From positions 28,410 through 92,409 of the forward strand of contig NZ_BCQP01000055.1 of the NCBI RefSeq assembly GCF_001552135.1: DNA of 64,000 nt. Direction: 5' to 3'. This DNA is from Actinomadura chibensis NBRC 106107. GTDB lineage: Bacteria > Actinomycetota > Actinomycetes > Streptosporangiales > Streptosporangiaceae. The notes below the pieces were generated by a model. It was not told where the DNA came from. It was given only the letters and a program-made list of their open reading frames with translations, and ran no database searches. The stretch's first letter is position 1, and each line of letters starts with the position of its first letter. The translations under genes and the position numbers were made by a program. Shown here piece by piece: positions 40,843 to 49,706 of the stretch.

Positions 40843-41466
40843 ATGGGACAGGTACAGATCGAGATGTTCGCGACGCTCGACCTCGTCGGGCAGGCGCCCG
40901 GCGGGCCCGACGAGGACCCGATCGGGTTCCCGTTCGGCGGCTGGCAGGCGCCCCTGATCGACGAGGTCTCGGGCGCGCAGATCGGCGCCGCCTACGAGGG
41001 CACCGACGCCCTCCTGCTCGGACGGCGGACGTACGACATCTTCGCCGCGTACTGGCCGCACCAGGAGGGCGGCCCGGCCAACGAGATCGCGACGCTGTTC
41101 AACAGCATCCCCAAGTACGTGGCGTCGCGCGGCAATCCGGACCTGTCGTGGGCCGGGTCCCACCAGCTCGGCTCGGACCTGCCCGCCGCCGTCCGCGAGA
41201 TCCGCGACCGGCACGAGCAGGTGAAGGTCGTCGGCAGCCTGAACCTCGTGCAGACCCTCCTCCACGAGAAGCTCTTCGACGTCCTCGACCTCTGGGTGCA
41301 CCCCATCGTGCTCGGCGTCGGGAAGAAGGTGTTCGACGGGGGCGAGGTGCCGACCAGCCTCACGCTCGTCCAGCCGCCGGAGGCCAGCCCGAACGGCGTC
41401 GTGCACCTGCGCTACGGGCTCGCCGAGGGCACCCCCCAGACGGGCGACATGGCCGTCGAGAGCTGA
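40843..41466 (+). CDS. Dihydrofolate reductase/RibD C-terminal-like reductase
   Basis: A 207-residue protein; ATG 40843 follows GGGAG. Sequence blocks (FATLDLVGQAPGGPDEDP; LLLGRRTYDIFAAYWP; KVVGSLNLVQTLL; DVLDLWVHPIVLGVGKKVF) match the RibD_C/DHFR-like family (COG0262), NADPH-dependent reductases of mostly unknown substrate. It does not look like the housekeeping folA. It is convergent with the ECF sigma gene. Confidence 0.9.
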   Translation: MGQVQIEMFATLDLVGQAPGGPDEDPIGFPFGGWQAPLIDEVSGAQIGAAYEGTDALLLGRRTYDIFAAYWPHQEGGPANEIATLFNSIPKYVASRGNPDLSWAGSHQLGSDLPAAVREIRDRHEQVKVVGSLNLVQTLLHEKLFDVLDLWVHPIVLGVGKKVFDGGEVPTSLTLVQPPEASPNGVVHLRYGLAEGTPQTGDMAVES

Positions 41467-41495
41467 CGCGTCCGCTCAGGTGCGCGGACCGGCGC

Positions 41496-42641
41496 TCAGG
41501 CGTGCGGCACGGCGTTGAGGCGGGCGGCCTGGCGGGTCAGGTGGTCGCGCTCGGGGACGTTGGGCGCCGCCCGGGCGGCCTCGGCGTAGAGCCGGGCCGC
41601 CGTCGCCCGGTCGCCGTCGCGTTCGTGCAGGTACGCCGCGGCGGCGGTGTAGCGGGGGAGAGCGGGGTCCAGCTCCGCCAGCGCGGCGAGGCCCGCGCGC
41701 GGGCCGTCGGCCTCGCCGACCGCGACGGCCCGGTTGAGGCGGGCCACCGGGTTGTCGGTGAGGCGCAGCAGCTCGTCGTACCACTCGACGATCTGCACCC
41801 AGTCCGTCTCCTCGGCCGTCCGGGCGTCGGCGTGGAGCGCGGCGACGGCGGCCTGGGCCTGGAACTCGCCCAGCCGGTCGCGGGCCAGGGCCGCCTGGAG
41901 GATGCCGACGCCCTCGGCGATCATGCGGGTGTCCCACCGGCCGCGGTCCTGCTCGGCGAGCGGGACGAGCCTGCCGTCCGGCCCGGTGCGCGCCGGGCGC
42001 CGGGCGTGGTGCAGCAGCATGAGCGCGAGCAGGCCCGCGACCTCCTCGTGGTCGATCCGGGCCGCCAGCTGGCGGGTGAGCCGGATCGCCTCGGCGGCGA
42101 GGTCGACGTCCCCGGAGTAGCCCTCGTTGAAGATCAGGTAGAGCACCCGCAGGACGGTCGCGATGTCCCCGGGACGGTTGAGCCGGACGCCGGAGATCGA
42201 CCGCTTCGCCCGGCTGATCCGCTGGGCCATGGTCGCCTCGGGGACGAGGTAGGCCTGCGCGATCTGCCGCGTGGTCAGCCCGCCGACCGCGCGCAGCGTC
42301 AGCGCGACCGCCGAGGACGGGGTCAGCGACGGGTGCGCGCAGAGGAAGTAGAGCTGGAGCGTGTCGTCCACGGCGTCGCTCGGGCCGGGCGGCGGCTCGG
42401 CGTCGGCGCGCTCCTCGCGCCGCCGCCGCGCGGCGTCGGCGCGGGCGGCGTCCAGGAACTTGCGCCAGGCCACCGTGATCAGCCAGCCCTGGGGGTCGTG
42501 CGGCGGGTCGTCCGGCCACACGCGCACCGCCTCGACCAGGGCTTCCTGCACGGCGTCCTCGGCCGCCGCGAAGTCCGCTCCGCGCCGGCCGAGGACACCG
42601 ATCACGGTCGGGGTCAGAGCCCGCAGCCGTGCTTCGTCCAC
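41496..42641 (-). CDS. ECF42-type RNA polymerase sigma factor
   Basis: A 381-residue sigma factor starting at GTG 42641 (GGAG eight bases upstream). Region 2 (DFAAAEDAVQEALVEAVRVWP; GWLITVAWRKFLDAAR) and region 4 (GLTTRQIAQAYLVPEATMAQRISRAK) are followed by a long TPR-like C-terminal extension (DUF6596) that replaces a separate anti-sigma factor in group ECF42. It lies six bases after the DGPF/YCII gene, its usual partner. Confidence 0.93.
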   Translation of the reverse strand: MDEARLRALTPTVIGVLGRRGADFAAAEDAVQEALVEAVRVWPDDPPHDPQGWLITVAWRKFLDAARADAARRRREERADAEPPPGPSDAVDDTLQLYFLCAHPSLTPSSAVALTLRAVGGLTTRQIAQAYLVPEATMAQRISRAKRSISGVRLNRPGDIATVLRVLYLIFNEGYSGDVDLAAEAIRLTRQLAARIDHEEVAGLLALMLLHHARRPARTGPDGRLVPLAEQDRGRWDTRMIAEGVGILQAALARDRLGEFQAQAAVAALHADARTAEETDWVQIVEWYDELLRLTDNPVARLNRAVAVGEADGPRAGLAALAELDPALPRYTAAAAYLHERDGDRATAARLYAEAARAAPNVPERDHLTRQAARLNAVPHA

Positions 42642-42646
42642 GTTCG

Positions 42647-43054
42647 CTACTCCGCGGTCGTCGGGTGCGCGCCGAGGAACGGGCGCACTTCGAGCCACTC
42701 GTGGATCGGCTTGCCGCCCGCGCCGGGAGCCGCGGACAGCTCACCGGCCAGCTCCACCGCCCGCTCCTGGGAGTCCACGTCGATGATCATCCACCCGGCG
42801 ATCAGGTCCTTGGTCTCCGGGAACGGGCCGTCGGTGAGCGGCGGGCGCCCCTCGCCGTCGTAGCGGACGAACATGCCGTCCGGGGAGAGCGCCTGGCCGT
42901 CGACGAACTCGCCGGTGGCTTCGAGCCGGGCCGCGAAGTCGTTCATGTACTGGACGTGGGCCGAGATCTCCTCCGGCGTCCACTGCTCCATCGGCACGTC
43001 GTTGACCGCCGCCGGGGCGCCCCGGTAGTGCTTGAGCAGCAGGTACTTGGCCAT
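42647..43054 (-). CDS. DGPF/YCII-domain protein, ECF42 partner
   Basis: A 135-residue YCII-like protein with the eponymous DGPF motif (RPPLTDGPFPETKDLIAGW). These proteins are the conserved targets and neighbours of ECF42 sigma factors; their biochemical role is unknown. A GGAGG site precedes ATG, and a promoter matching the ECF42 motif lies about 50 bases upstream. Confidence 0.93.
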   Translation of the reverse strand: MAKYLLLKHYRGAPAAVNDVPMEQWTPEEISAHVQYMNDFAARLEATGEFVDGQALSPDGMFVRYDGEGRPPLTDGPFPETKDLIAGWMIIDVDSQERAVELAGELSAAPGAGGKPIHEWLEVRPFLGAHPTTAE

Positions 43055-43103
43055 CAGATCCTCCTCTGTGCGGACGGCCCGTCGGGGCCGTGTTCGCTGC
43101 TGG

Positions 43104-43130
43104 GACGGAGCCGGGCACCGGTTCTCGACA
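43104..43130 (-). promoter_or_regulatory. Predicted ECF42-dependent promoter
   Basis: On the minus strand TGTCGA (43130-43125) and CGTC (43107-43104) are spaced by 17 bases. From memory, ECF42 promoters have TGTCGA at -35 and CG(A/T)C at -10, so the operon is probably autoregulated. Confidence 0.7.
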
Positions 43131-43173
43131 TCCCACCACGATTTTTTCCGGGGGATTTTCGGAGCTCCTCAGC

Positions 43174-44313
43174 TCACCTTATCCAGGACGTCCGGCGGAC
43201 ATCGCCCGCGCGGACGGTGGCCACCGGCCTGAGCCTGCGCCGGGCGACCCGCCGGTCGCCGACCGCGTCGCCGTAGCCGAAGCGGCCCTCGTCGAAGGCC
43301 AGCACCGCGAGGTCGGCCTCCGCGCCGGGGCGCAGCGCGCCGACGCGGCCGGCCAGCCCGAGCGCGGCGGCCGGGGACGCGGTGGCCGCCCTGATCACGT
43401 CGGGCAGCGGCAGGCCGAGGGCCAGCCACTTGTTCATGACCGTGAGGAGGCCGGGGGCCAGGTCGGGGAACGAGCGGCGGCTGAGGTCGCTGCTGATCGT
43501 GTCCGGCGGGAAGCCCTGGGCGAGCAGGGCCTCCGCCACGGCGAAGCCGAAATGGCTCATCCCGTGGCCGCAGTCGAAGAGGACGCCGCGTTCCCGCGCC
43601 TCCCTCGCGGCGGGCAGGAGGACCCCGTCCCCGTCCAGGAGGCCGTTCGGCAGCGGTGTCTGGTAGTGCGTCACCGTGTCGCCGGACGACAGCAGCGGGA
43701 GGAGCTCCGTCATGCTCTCGACCGTCCCGCCGATATGGACGTGCAGCGGCTTGCCCGTCTCGGCCGAGACGCGCCGCCCGAGCTCCAGCATCGGGCGGCA
43801 CGGCCCGCCGGTGATCCGCGCGGAGAGGCGCAGCTTGATCCCGACGATGACGTCCGGGTGGTCGCGGATGAGGCGGGCGACGCCGTCCGGGTCCACCAGA
43901 CCGGGACGAAGCTCGCCCACCAGCCCGGTCAGCCCGACGCGGGAGAGGTTGAGGTGGCACAGCACGCGCGTGCGGGAGCCGCCGACGATCCAGCGGCGGA
44001 ACCCGGCGAACGCGTCGGTTCCGGCGCTGCCGCCGTCCGCGACGGTGGTGACGCCGCCGTCCGCGCACACGTCGTCCGGCCAGGCGCCGATCGACGTCGC
44101 GCCCCAGTAGACGTGCGCGTGGACGTCGACCAGGCCGGGGCACACGAGCGCGTCCGAGGCGTCGAGCACGGTCGCCGCGCGCGCCGGGTCGAGGCCGGGC
44201 GCGACGGCGACGACCGTCCCGTCCCGGACGCCGACGTCGTGGCGTCCGTCCAGGCCGTCGCCCGGCGCGAGCACCCGCCCGCCCCTGACCAGCAGGTCGT
44301 ACTCGGCCGTCAT
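43174..44313 (-). CDS. Amidohydrolase/deacetylase-type metallohydrolase (COG3964-like)
   Basis: A 379-residue cyclic-amidohydrolase superfamily enzyme. Metal ligands are seen in LVDVHAHVYWG, a likely bridging Lys in VGIKLRLSARI, then HVHIGG and FDCGHGMSHF. The N- and C-terminal beta-sandwich (YDLLVRGGRVLAPGDGLDGR; GALRPGAEADLAVLAF) is typical. It overlaps the permease gene by four bases and is the last gene of the catabolic operon. The substrate, probably an N-acyl or cyclic amide, is not known. Confidence 0.88.
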   Translation of the reverse strand: MTAEYDLLVRGGRVLAPGDGLDGRHDVGVRDGTVVAVAPGLDPARAATVLDASDALVCPGLVDVHAHVYWGATSIGAWPDDVCADGGVTTVADGGSAGTDAFAGFRRWIVGGSRTRVLCHLNLSRVGLTGLVGELRPGLVDPDGVARLIRDHPDVIVGIKLRLSARITGGPCRPMLELGRRVSAETGKPLHVHIGGTVESMTELLPLLSSGDTVTHYQTPLPNGLLDGDGVLLPAAREARERGVLFDCGHGMSHFGFAVAEALLAQGFPPDTISSDLSRRSFPDLAPGLLTVMNKWLALGLPLPDVIRAATASPAAALGLAGRVGALRPGAEADLAVLAFDEGRFGYGDAVGDRRVARRRLRPVATVRAGDVRRTSWIR

Positions 44314-45167
44314 CGCGACGACTCGAAGAACCGCTCCGTGCCCGCCCGCAGCAGCCCGAACAGGATCTTGTTCTGCGCGACGCCGAGCAGCATCAGCACG
44401 ACCAGCACCGAGAACTCGGCGGCCACGTTGATCGACTCGCTGTAGCTGAGCAGGAGTTGGCCGAGGCCGCCCGCCGAGGGCGCGACGAACTCGCCGACGA
44501 TCGCGCCGATCAGCGCGAACGCCATGCTGATCTCCAGCCCGGACACGATGCCCGGCACCGCCGACGGCAGCGAGATCCGCAGCAACCGCTGGCGGCGGCT
44601 CGCGTCGAACGCCGCCGCCATCTCCAGCCGCGTCCGCGGCACCGCCGCCAGCGCGGCCAGCGTCGCGACGACCGCCGGGAAGAACGCGAGCATGGCCGCG
44701 AAGCTGAACTTCATCGTCAGCCCGAACCCGAGCCACAGCGCGCACACCGGCGCGAGGGCGATCTTGGGAAGCGACTGGAACGCGACGACGTACGGGTAGA
44801 GGACGAACCGCACGATCCGCGACTCCGCCATCAGCAGCCCGAGCGCCACGCCCGATCCCGCGCCCAGCGCGAACCCGATCAGCGTCGCCTTCCACGTCTC
44901 CCAGGTGCTCTGCCCGACCTGCTCCAGGAAGATGTCCGAGCGCATCACCGCGGCCACGTCGGTCGGCTTCGGGATCACCACTCCGCTGATCTCGAACCGG
45001 GAGATCACTAGCTGGATCAGCAGCACCCCGGCCAGCCCGACCGCCACCGGGGGCAGCAGGAGGAACGCCGCCCGCGCCGGGAGCCCGGCGCGCCACGTCC
45101 CGCGCGGGACGGCGGGCTCCCGCCGCTTGACGCGCTCTCCCGCGCCGCGAGGGGTCGCTCTATTCAT
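44310..45167 (-). CDS. ABC transporter permease (SsuC/TauC-like)
   Basis: A 285-residue permease with about six membrane helices and the EAA loop (EMAAAFDASRRQRLLRISLPSAVPGI) that contacts the ATPase. It is paired with a second permease 8 bases overlapping upstream, so the channel is probably a heterodimer, less usual for the NitT/TauT family, which mostly has one permease gene. Confidence 0.92.
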   Translation of the reverse strand: MNRATPRGAGERVKRREPAVPRGTWRAGLPARAAFLLLPPVAVGLAGVLLIQLVISRFEISGVVIPKPTDVAAVMRSDIFLEQVGQSTWETWKATLIGFALGAGSGVALGLLMAESRIVRFVLYPYVVAFQSLPKIALAPVCALWLGFGLTMKFSFAAMLAFFPAVVATLAALAAVPRTRLEMAAAFDASRRQRLLRISLPSAVPGIVSGLEISMAFALIGAIVGEFVAPSAGGLGQLLLSYSESINVAAEFSVLVVLMLLGVAQNKILFGLLRAGTERFFESSR

Positions 45168-45945
45168 CGGGCATGCGCTCCATCACGAGATGCCGGGCGA
45201 GGCGCACCAGCGACGCGAGCGCCAGCCCGACGGCGACCAGGATCAGCAGGACGGCGAACTCCTCGGCCAGCCGGAAGTCGCGCTGGTACACCTGGAGGAT
45301 CACGCCGACCCCGGCGTTCGCGCTGATCAGCTCACCGGCGATGGCGGCGAGGAAGGACAGCACCACCGAGATCTCCAGCCCGGAGAAGATCGGCGCCACC
45401 AGCCCCGGGAACACGACCTTCATCCGGATCTGGGCCCTGGACGCGCCGAACGCCGTCGCCATCTCGATCCGGTTCCGGTCGGTCTCGGCGACCCCCGCCA
45501 TCGTGCTGACGAGGATCGGGAACAGGGTCGCCGCCCCCACCAGCCCGATCTTGGACGCCATCCCGAACCCGAACCAGATCACGAAGATCGGGGCCAGCGC
45601 GATCGGCGGCAGCGCCTGGAGCGCCACCGCGTACGGGTAGACGCCCTGCCGCAGGATCTTCGACTCGCCGAGCAGCACGCCGAGCACCACTCCGGCCACG
45701 AGCCCGATCAGCAGCCCGAGGAACGCCTCCCCGAGCGTGACCCGCAGCGCCTTCAGGTATTCGCCCCACTCGCCGGACGGCCCGAGCGCCTTCAGCGTCG
45801 CGTCCAGCCTCGGCACCGAGGAGCCGTCGCCCTGCACGCCGGACGGGACGAGCTGCCACGCCGCGAGGAGGACGGCGGTGACCAGGACCAGCCCGCCCCA
45901 GCGCGCCGCCGTCCCGGCCCTCGCGCGGGCGGGCGGGACGGTCAT
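45160..45945 (-). CDS. ABC transporter permease (SsuC/TauC-like)
   Basis: A 261-residue permease, ATG 45945 overlapping the ATPase stop (ATGA). It has about six helices and an EAA loop (EMATAFGASRAQIRMKVVFPGLVAPI). It is clearly paralogous to the following permease (PIALAPIFVIWFGFGMASKI against ALAPVCALWLGFGLTMKF). Confidence 0.93.
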   Translation of the reverse strand: MTVPPARARAGTAARWGGLVLVTAVLLAAWQLVPSGVQGDGSSVPRLDATLKALGPSGEWGEYLKALRVTLGEAFLGLLIGLVAGVVLGVLLGESKILRQGVYPYAVALQALPPIALAPIFVIWFGFGMASKIGLVGAATLFPILVSTMAGVAETDRNRIEMATAFGASRAQIRMKVVFPGLVAPIFSGLEISVVLSFLAAIAGELISANAGVGVILQVYQRDFRLAEEFAVLLILVAVGLALASLVRLARHLVMERMPDE

Positions 45946-46745
45946 CCGCCGACCCCCACGTCCGCGGCGAACAACCGGTCCCGGACCCGCCCGCACACCT
46001 CGGCGAACTCGGGCGTCGCCATCAGCTCCTTCGTCCGCTCCCGGGGGAACGGCGGGGTGACGACCTCCACCACCGTCCCCGGCCGCGCGGAGAGGATCAC
46101 GACGCGGGTGGACAGCAGCACCGCCTCCTCGATCCCGTGCGTGATGAGGACGGCGGTCTTGCCCGTCTCCCGCCAGACCCGGTTCAGGTCGATGTTCATC
46201 TGCTCCCTGGTCAGCGCGTCCAGGGCACCGAACGGCTCGTCGAGCAGCAGCAGCCGGGGGTCGTCGGCGAGCGCCCGGCAGATCGCCACCCGCTGCCGCA
46301 TCCCGCCGGACAGCTCCTTCGGCCGCCGCGACTCGAACCCGGCGAGCCCGGCCCGCTCCAGCAGCCCGGACACCCGCTCCCGGGCCGCCTCCGTGACCCT
46401 GCCGTGCAGTTCGACCGGGAACAGGCAGTTGGACATCACGTCCCGCCAGGGGAGCAGCGTCGCGTCCTGGAGCGCGATGCCGATGTCGCGGCGCGGCCCG
46501 GTGACCGGCTCGCCCCAGACCCGCACGGTCCCGGCGGTCGGCCGCAGCAGGCCCGCGATCGCCTTCAGGACGGTGCTCTTGCCGCAGCCGCTCGGGCCGA
46601 CGACGCTCACGAACTCCCCGGGCCGGACGGTCAGGTCCACGTTCGCGACGGCCTCGACGTCCCGCACGGCCCGGCGTCCGCGGCCCCGCCCGGCGAACAC
46701 GTGCCGCAGCCCGGCGAGTTCGACCGCGTGCTCCGTCGTCGTCAT
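45942..46745 (-). CDS. ABC transporter ATP-binding protein (SsuB/TauB-like)
   Basis: A 267-residue ATPase with Walker A (VGPSGCGKST), signature LSGGMRQRVAICRAL, Walker B LLLLDEP and the H-loop in VLITHGIEEAV. It energises the two permeases. One base separates it from the binding-protein stop; it overlaps the first permease. Confidence 0.95.
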   Translation of the reverse strand: MTTTEHAVELAGLRHVFAGRGRGRRAVRDVEAVANVDLTVRPGEFVSVVGPSGCGKSTVLKAIAGLLRPTAGTVRVWGEPVTGPRRDIGIALQDATLLPWRDVMSNCLFPVELHGRVTEAARERVSGLLERAGLAGFESRRPKELSGGMRQRVAICRALADDPRLLLLDEPFGALDALTREQMNIDLNRVWRETGKTAVLITHGIEEAVLLSTRVVILSARPGTVVEVVTPPFPRERTKELMATPEFAEVCGRVRDRLFAADVGVGG

Positions 46746-46746
46746 G

Positions 46747-47865
46747 TCATCCCTCGAACTTGTAGTTCTTCGCCGAGTTCTTGATCTGCTGACCGTCGAA
46801 GTCGTTGAACGCCTGGACGAACTCGTTGGTCACGAACTGCTCGGGCTTGAACGGCCGCGGCGTCAGCTTCGTCGCGACGGAGAAGTCGCTCCACGCCTTC
46901 ACCCCCGACTCGGGGAACGAGCCCCAGTTCCGGTGGCCGTCCGGGTCGCCGCTGGTGAGGTGCGTGGTGCGCAGCGCGAGGATCCGCTTGTTGTCCTTCA
47001 TCTTCTTGCCGTCCGGGACGCCCGGGACGTTCGTCTTCGGATAGACCGCGTACATCATCTTGATCGCCGCCTCCGGATTGGCGGTGGCGAAGACGTCGGC
47101 CTTCGCCATCGCCCGCCCGAACCCCTCGATCACCTTCGGGTTGGCCTTCATGAACGACTGCTTCGCGGAGAACCCGGTCGAGAAGAGCTGCTGGGAGAGC
47201 GCCGAACTGAAATAGCGGAGTTTCGCGCCGAGGTTCTCCATCGCCGCGTACTGCGAGTCGAACAGCATCAGGGCGTCCACCTGCCTGCTCGTCAGCGCGT
47301 GGTAGGCGCCCGCCTCCAGCCCGACCGACACGAACTGGACGTCGGTGTCCGGGTTCAGCCCCTGCTCCCGCAGGAGGGCCTTGGCCAGCGGGATCGTCCC
47401 GCTGCCCAGGCTCTGCGCGCCGATCTTCTTGCCCCTGAAGTCGGCCCAGTTCTGGATCGGGCTGCTGGACTGGACGGCGAAGCTCGCCACCTGCGACCGC
47501 GCCCAGTTGAAGAACATCCGCTGGTCCGACCTGTTGTTCACCGCGTCGGGAATGAGCGACTGCGGCACCGGCGCGGCCATGTCCATCTGCCCGGCGGCGA
47601 CCGCCTGGATCGCCTGGGTCGAGCCGGGCGTGAACGTGGTCTCGACCTTGAGGCCCTCGTCCTTGAAATAGCCGAGATAGCGGGCCACCGGGATGGCGGC
47701 GAAGCTGGCGTTCATCGCCTTGATGGCCAGGGCGACCTTCACCGTCCGCAGGTTCTTGCCATTCTCCTTCGAATTGCCGTCGCCGCCGCCGCACCCGGCC
47801 GCCGCCATCAGGACGCACACCAGTAGTACGCGGAATGCCAGAGAGACCGGTCTACGAGGTCCCAT
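46747..47865 (-). CDS. ABC transporter substrate-binding lipoprotein (SsuA/THI5-like)
   Basis: A 372-residue lipoprotein: signal peptide with lipobox MAAAGC (Cys24 or 25). The mature protein follows the NMT1/SsuA pattern (VKVALAIKAMNASFAAIPVARYLGYFKDEGL; FTPGSTQAIQAVAAGQMDMA). These bind sulfonates, nitrate, taurine or pyrimidine precursors. The neighbouring amidohydrolases and dehydrogenase suggest an aromatic or nitrogen-containing carbon source rather than nitrate. Confidence 0.92.
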   Translation of the reverse strand: MGPRRPVSLAFRVLLVCVLMAAAGCGGGDGNSKENGKNLRTVKVALAIKAMNASFAAIPVARYLGYFKDEGLKVETTFTPGSTQAIQAVAAGQMDMAAPVPQSLIPDAVNNRSDQRMFFNWARSQVASFAVQSSSPIQNWADFRGKKIGAQSLGSGTIPLAKALLREQGLNPDTDVQFVSVGLEAGAYHALTSRQVDALMLFDSQYAAMENLGAKLRYFSSALSQQLFSTGFSAKQSFMKANPKVIEGFGRAMAKADVFATANPEAAIKMMYAVYPKTNVPGVPDGKKMKDNKRILALRTTHLTSGDPDGHRNWGSFPESGVKAWSDFSVATKLTPRPFKPEQFVTNEFVQAFNDFDGQQIKNSAKNYKFEG

Positions 47866-47900
47866 CTCCGTTTCCTTCCCAGTTCATTCCGGGTGTCAGG

Positions 47901-48956
47901 TCATCCGGCGCTGTCGGGGACGAGGAGAATGCGGCCGGTCGCCGAGCCGCTTTCGAGGATCTCGTGGGCTCTCGGCGCCTCCGACATCGGCAGCGTCCGC
48001 GTCACCACCGGGGTCACGAGGCCCCTTTCCATCAGCGTCAGGACGTCCTCCAACTGCCGCCGGGTGGTGCTCGCCGCCGACCTGATCGAGATGTCGCGGT
48101 TGCGCCAGCCCACGAGGTTCGCCTCCACCGGCGGCGGCGACTTCTGCACCTCGCCCACCAGCACGAGGCGCCCGTGCAGGGCGAGGGTCTTGACGCTCGA
48201 CAGGAAGGACGTGGCGCCCACGTTCTCCAGGACGATGTCGCAGCCCCGGCCGTCCGTGACGTCCAGGACGTCCTTGCTGTAGTCGGCGCCGCGCTCGACG
48301 AGGACGATCTCGTCCGCGCCCGCCGCCCGGACCGCCTCGACCTTGCCGGGCGACGTCGTCTGCGCGACCACCCGCGCGCCGGACGCCTTCGCGAGCTGGA
48401 TCGCGTGCAGCCCGACCCCGCCGCCCGCCCCCGTGACCAGCACCGTCTCGCCCAGCTCCAGGTGCGCGACGTCGCGCAGCGCGTTGAGCTGCGTGCCGAT
48501 GGCGCAGGACGCGACCGCGACGTCCGGCGCCGTGAGGCCCGGCGGCACCTTCACGAGGCTCCCGTCCGACACCGCGACCAGCTCGGCGTAGCCGCCGTTC
48601 AGCCCGATGTCGCCGAGGAACACCTTGCGCGGGCACCGGGTCTCCCGGCCCGACCGGCACTCACGGCACTTGCCGCAGACGCGCTGCCGCTGGTTGGAGA
48701 CCACCCGGTCGCCGACCGCGAAGTCCACGACGGCGGCGCCGACCTCGACCACCTCGCCGACGACCTCGTGTCCGGGGATGATCGGGAATCCGGTGCCCTG
48801 GATCCGGTCGCCCCGCCTGACGAGCACCTCGTGCATGCACGCCCCGCACGCCTCCACCTTGACGACGCACTCGTCGGGGGCGGGGGACGGGGGCTCGGCG
48901 TCCGTCCACTCCATGACGCTCGGCGGACCGGTCCTCTCGGCGACGACGGCCTTCAT
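47901..48956 (-). CDS. Zinc-dependent alcohol dehydrogenase
   Basis: A 351-residue medium-chain dehydrogenase. Catalytic zinc ligands are in EACGACMHEVLVRRG and IIPGHEVVGE; the structural zinc loop is CGKCRECRSGRETRC; the NAD(P) site is VTGAGGGVGLHAIQL. It directly abuts the RraA-like gene and probably oxidises an alcohol intermediate of the pathway. Confidence 0.94.
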   Translation of the reverse strand: MKAVVAERTGPPSVMEWTDAEPPSPAPDECVVKVEACGACMHEVLVRRGDRIQGTGFPIIPGHEVVGEVVEVGAAVVDFAVGDRVVSNQRQRVCGKCRECRSGRETRCPRKVFLGDIGLNGGYAELVAVSDGSLVKVPPGLTAPDVAVASCAIGTQLNALRDVAHLELGETVLVTGAGGGVGLHAIQLAKASGARVVAQTTSPGKVEAVRAAGADEIVLVERGADYSKDVLDVTDGRGCDIVLENVGATSFLSSVKTLALHGRLVLVGEVQKSPPPVEANLVGWRNRDISIRSAASTTRRQLEDVLTLMERGLVTPVVTRTLPMSEAPRAHEILESGSATGRILLVPDSAG

Positions 48957-49706
48957 CTAGGCTCCGTTCTCTCGGTGGTCCCATTCGGCGTCGACGAAGC
49001 GGCCGCCGTCCGCCGGGAAGTTCCCGGCCCAGTCGCGCACCGCGAACAGCGACTCGCCCGCGCGCACCCGCGGCGTCAGCGTCGTCGCCTCCCGCAGGTC
49101 GCGGGCGGCGGCGGCGTCCGCGACCCGCGCGGCGTCCTCCAGCGGGACGACCGCCACGCCATCCCCGTCCGCCACGATCAGATCGCCCGGCCGGACGTAC
49201 GCGCCGCAGCAGACGACGGGGACGTTGCCCCACCCGGCGCGGGTCTTGCCGGTCGCCGCCGGGGTCACGCCCAGCGCCCACAGCGGGAACCCGACCCGCT
49301 CGATGTCCGCGATGTCGCGCGCGTGGCCCTCGATCACCGCGCCCGCCAGCCCGCGCGCGGCGGCCGACTCGCTGACGTTCGCGCCCCACACGGCCGAGTC
49401 CACCGGCCCGTGCTGCGACGTCCACACGAGGACGTCGCCCGGCCCCGCCACTTCGAGCATCGCGTGCAGGGTCAGGTTGCTGCCGGACAGGTCGAGCGCC
49501 GTGACGGCCCGTCCGACCGCGCGCGTGCCGGGCGCCAGCGGCCGGACGCCGCGCAGCAGGTTCCGCTGCCCCATCGCCTCGTGGACGGACGCCGCCGCCA
49601 GCCCGTCGTAGGCGCGCAGCACCTCCTCCGGCGGGCGCGGCGCCCGGGTGAAGACCGTCCCGCGCGGCGGCAGCCTGCTCATCGCGTCGTCCCTCGCCGC
49701 GGTCAT
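48957..49706 (-). CDS. RraA-like aldolase/decarboxylase family protein
   Basis: A 249-residue protein, ATG 49706 overlapping the previous stop (ATG 49682 is an alternative). The RraA/HMG-aldolase fold is shown by SVHEAMGQRNLL, GPGDVLVWTS, AVIEGHARDIADIERVGFPLWA (catalytic Arg-Asp) and VRPGDLIVADGDGVAVVP. Enzymatic members cleave 4-hydroxy-4-methyl-2-oxoglutarate or oxaloacetate in aromatic ring degradation, which agrees with the lactonase-like enzyme beside it. Confidence 0.9.
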   Translation of the reverse strand: MTAARDDAMSRLPPRGTVFTRAPRPPEEVLRAYDGLAAASVHEAMGQRNLLRGVRPLAPGTRAVGRAVTALDLSGSNLTLHAMLEVAGPGDVLVWTSQHGPVDSAVWGANVSESAAARGLAGAVIEGHARDIADIERVGFPLWALGVTPAATGKTRAGWGNVPVVCCGAYVRPGDLIVADGDGVAVVPLEDAARVADAAAARDLREATTLTPRVRAGESLFAVRDWAGNFPADGGRFVDAEWDHRENGA

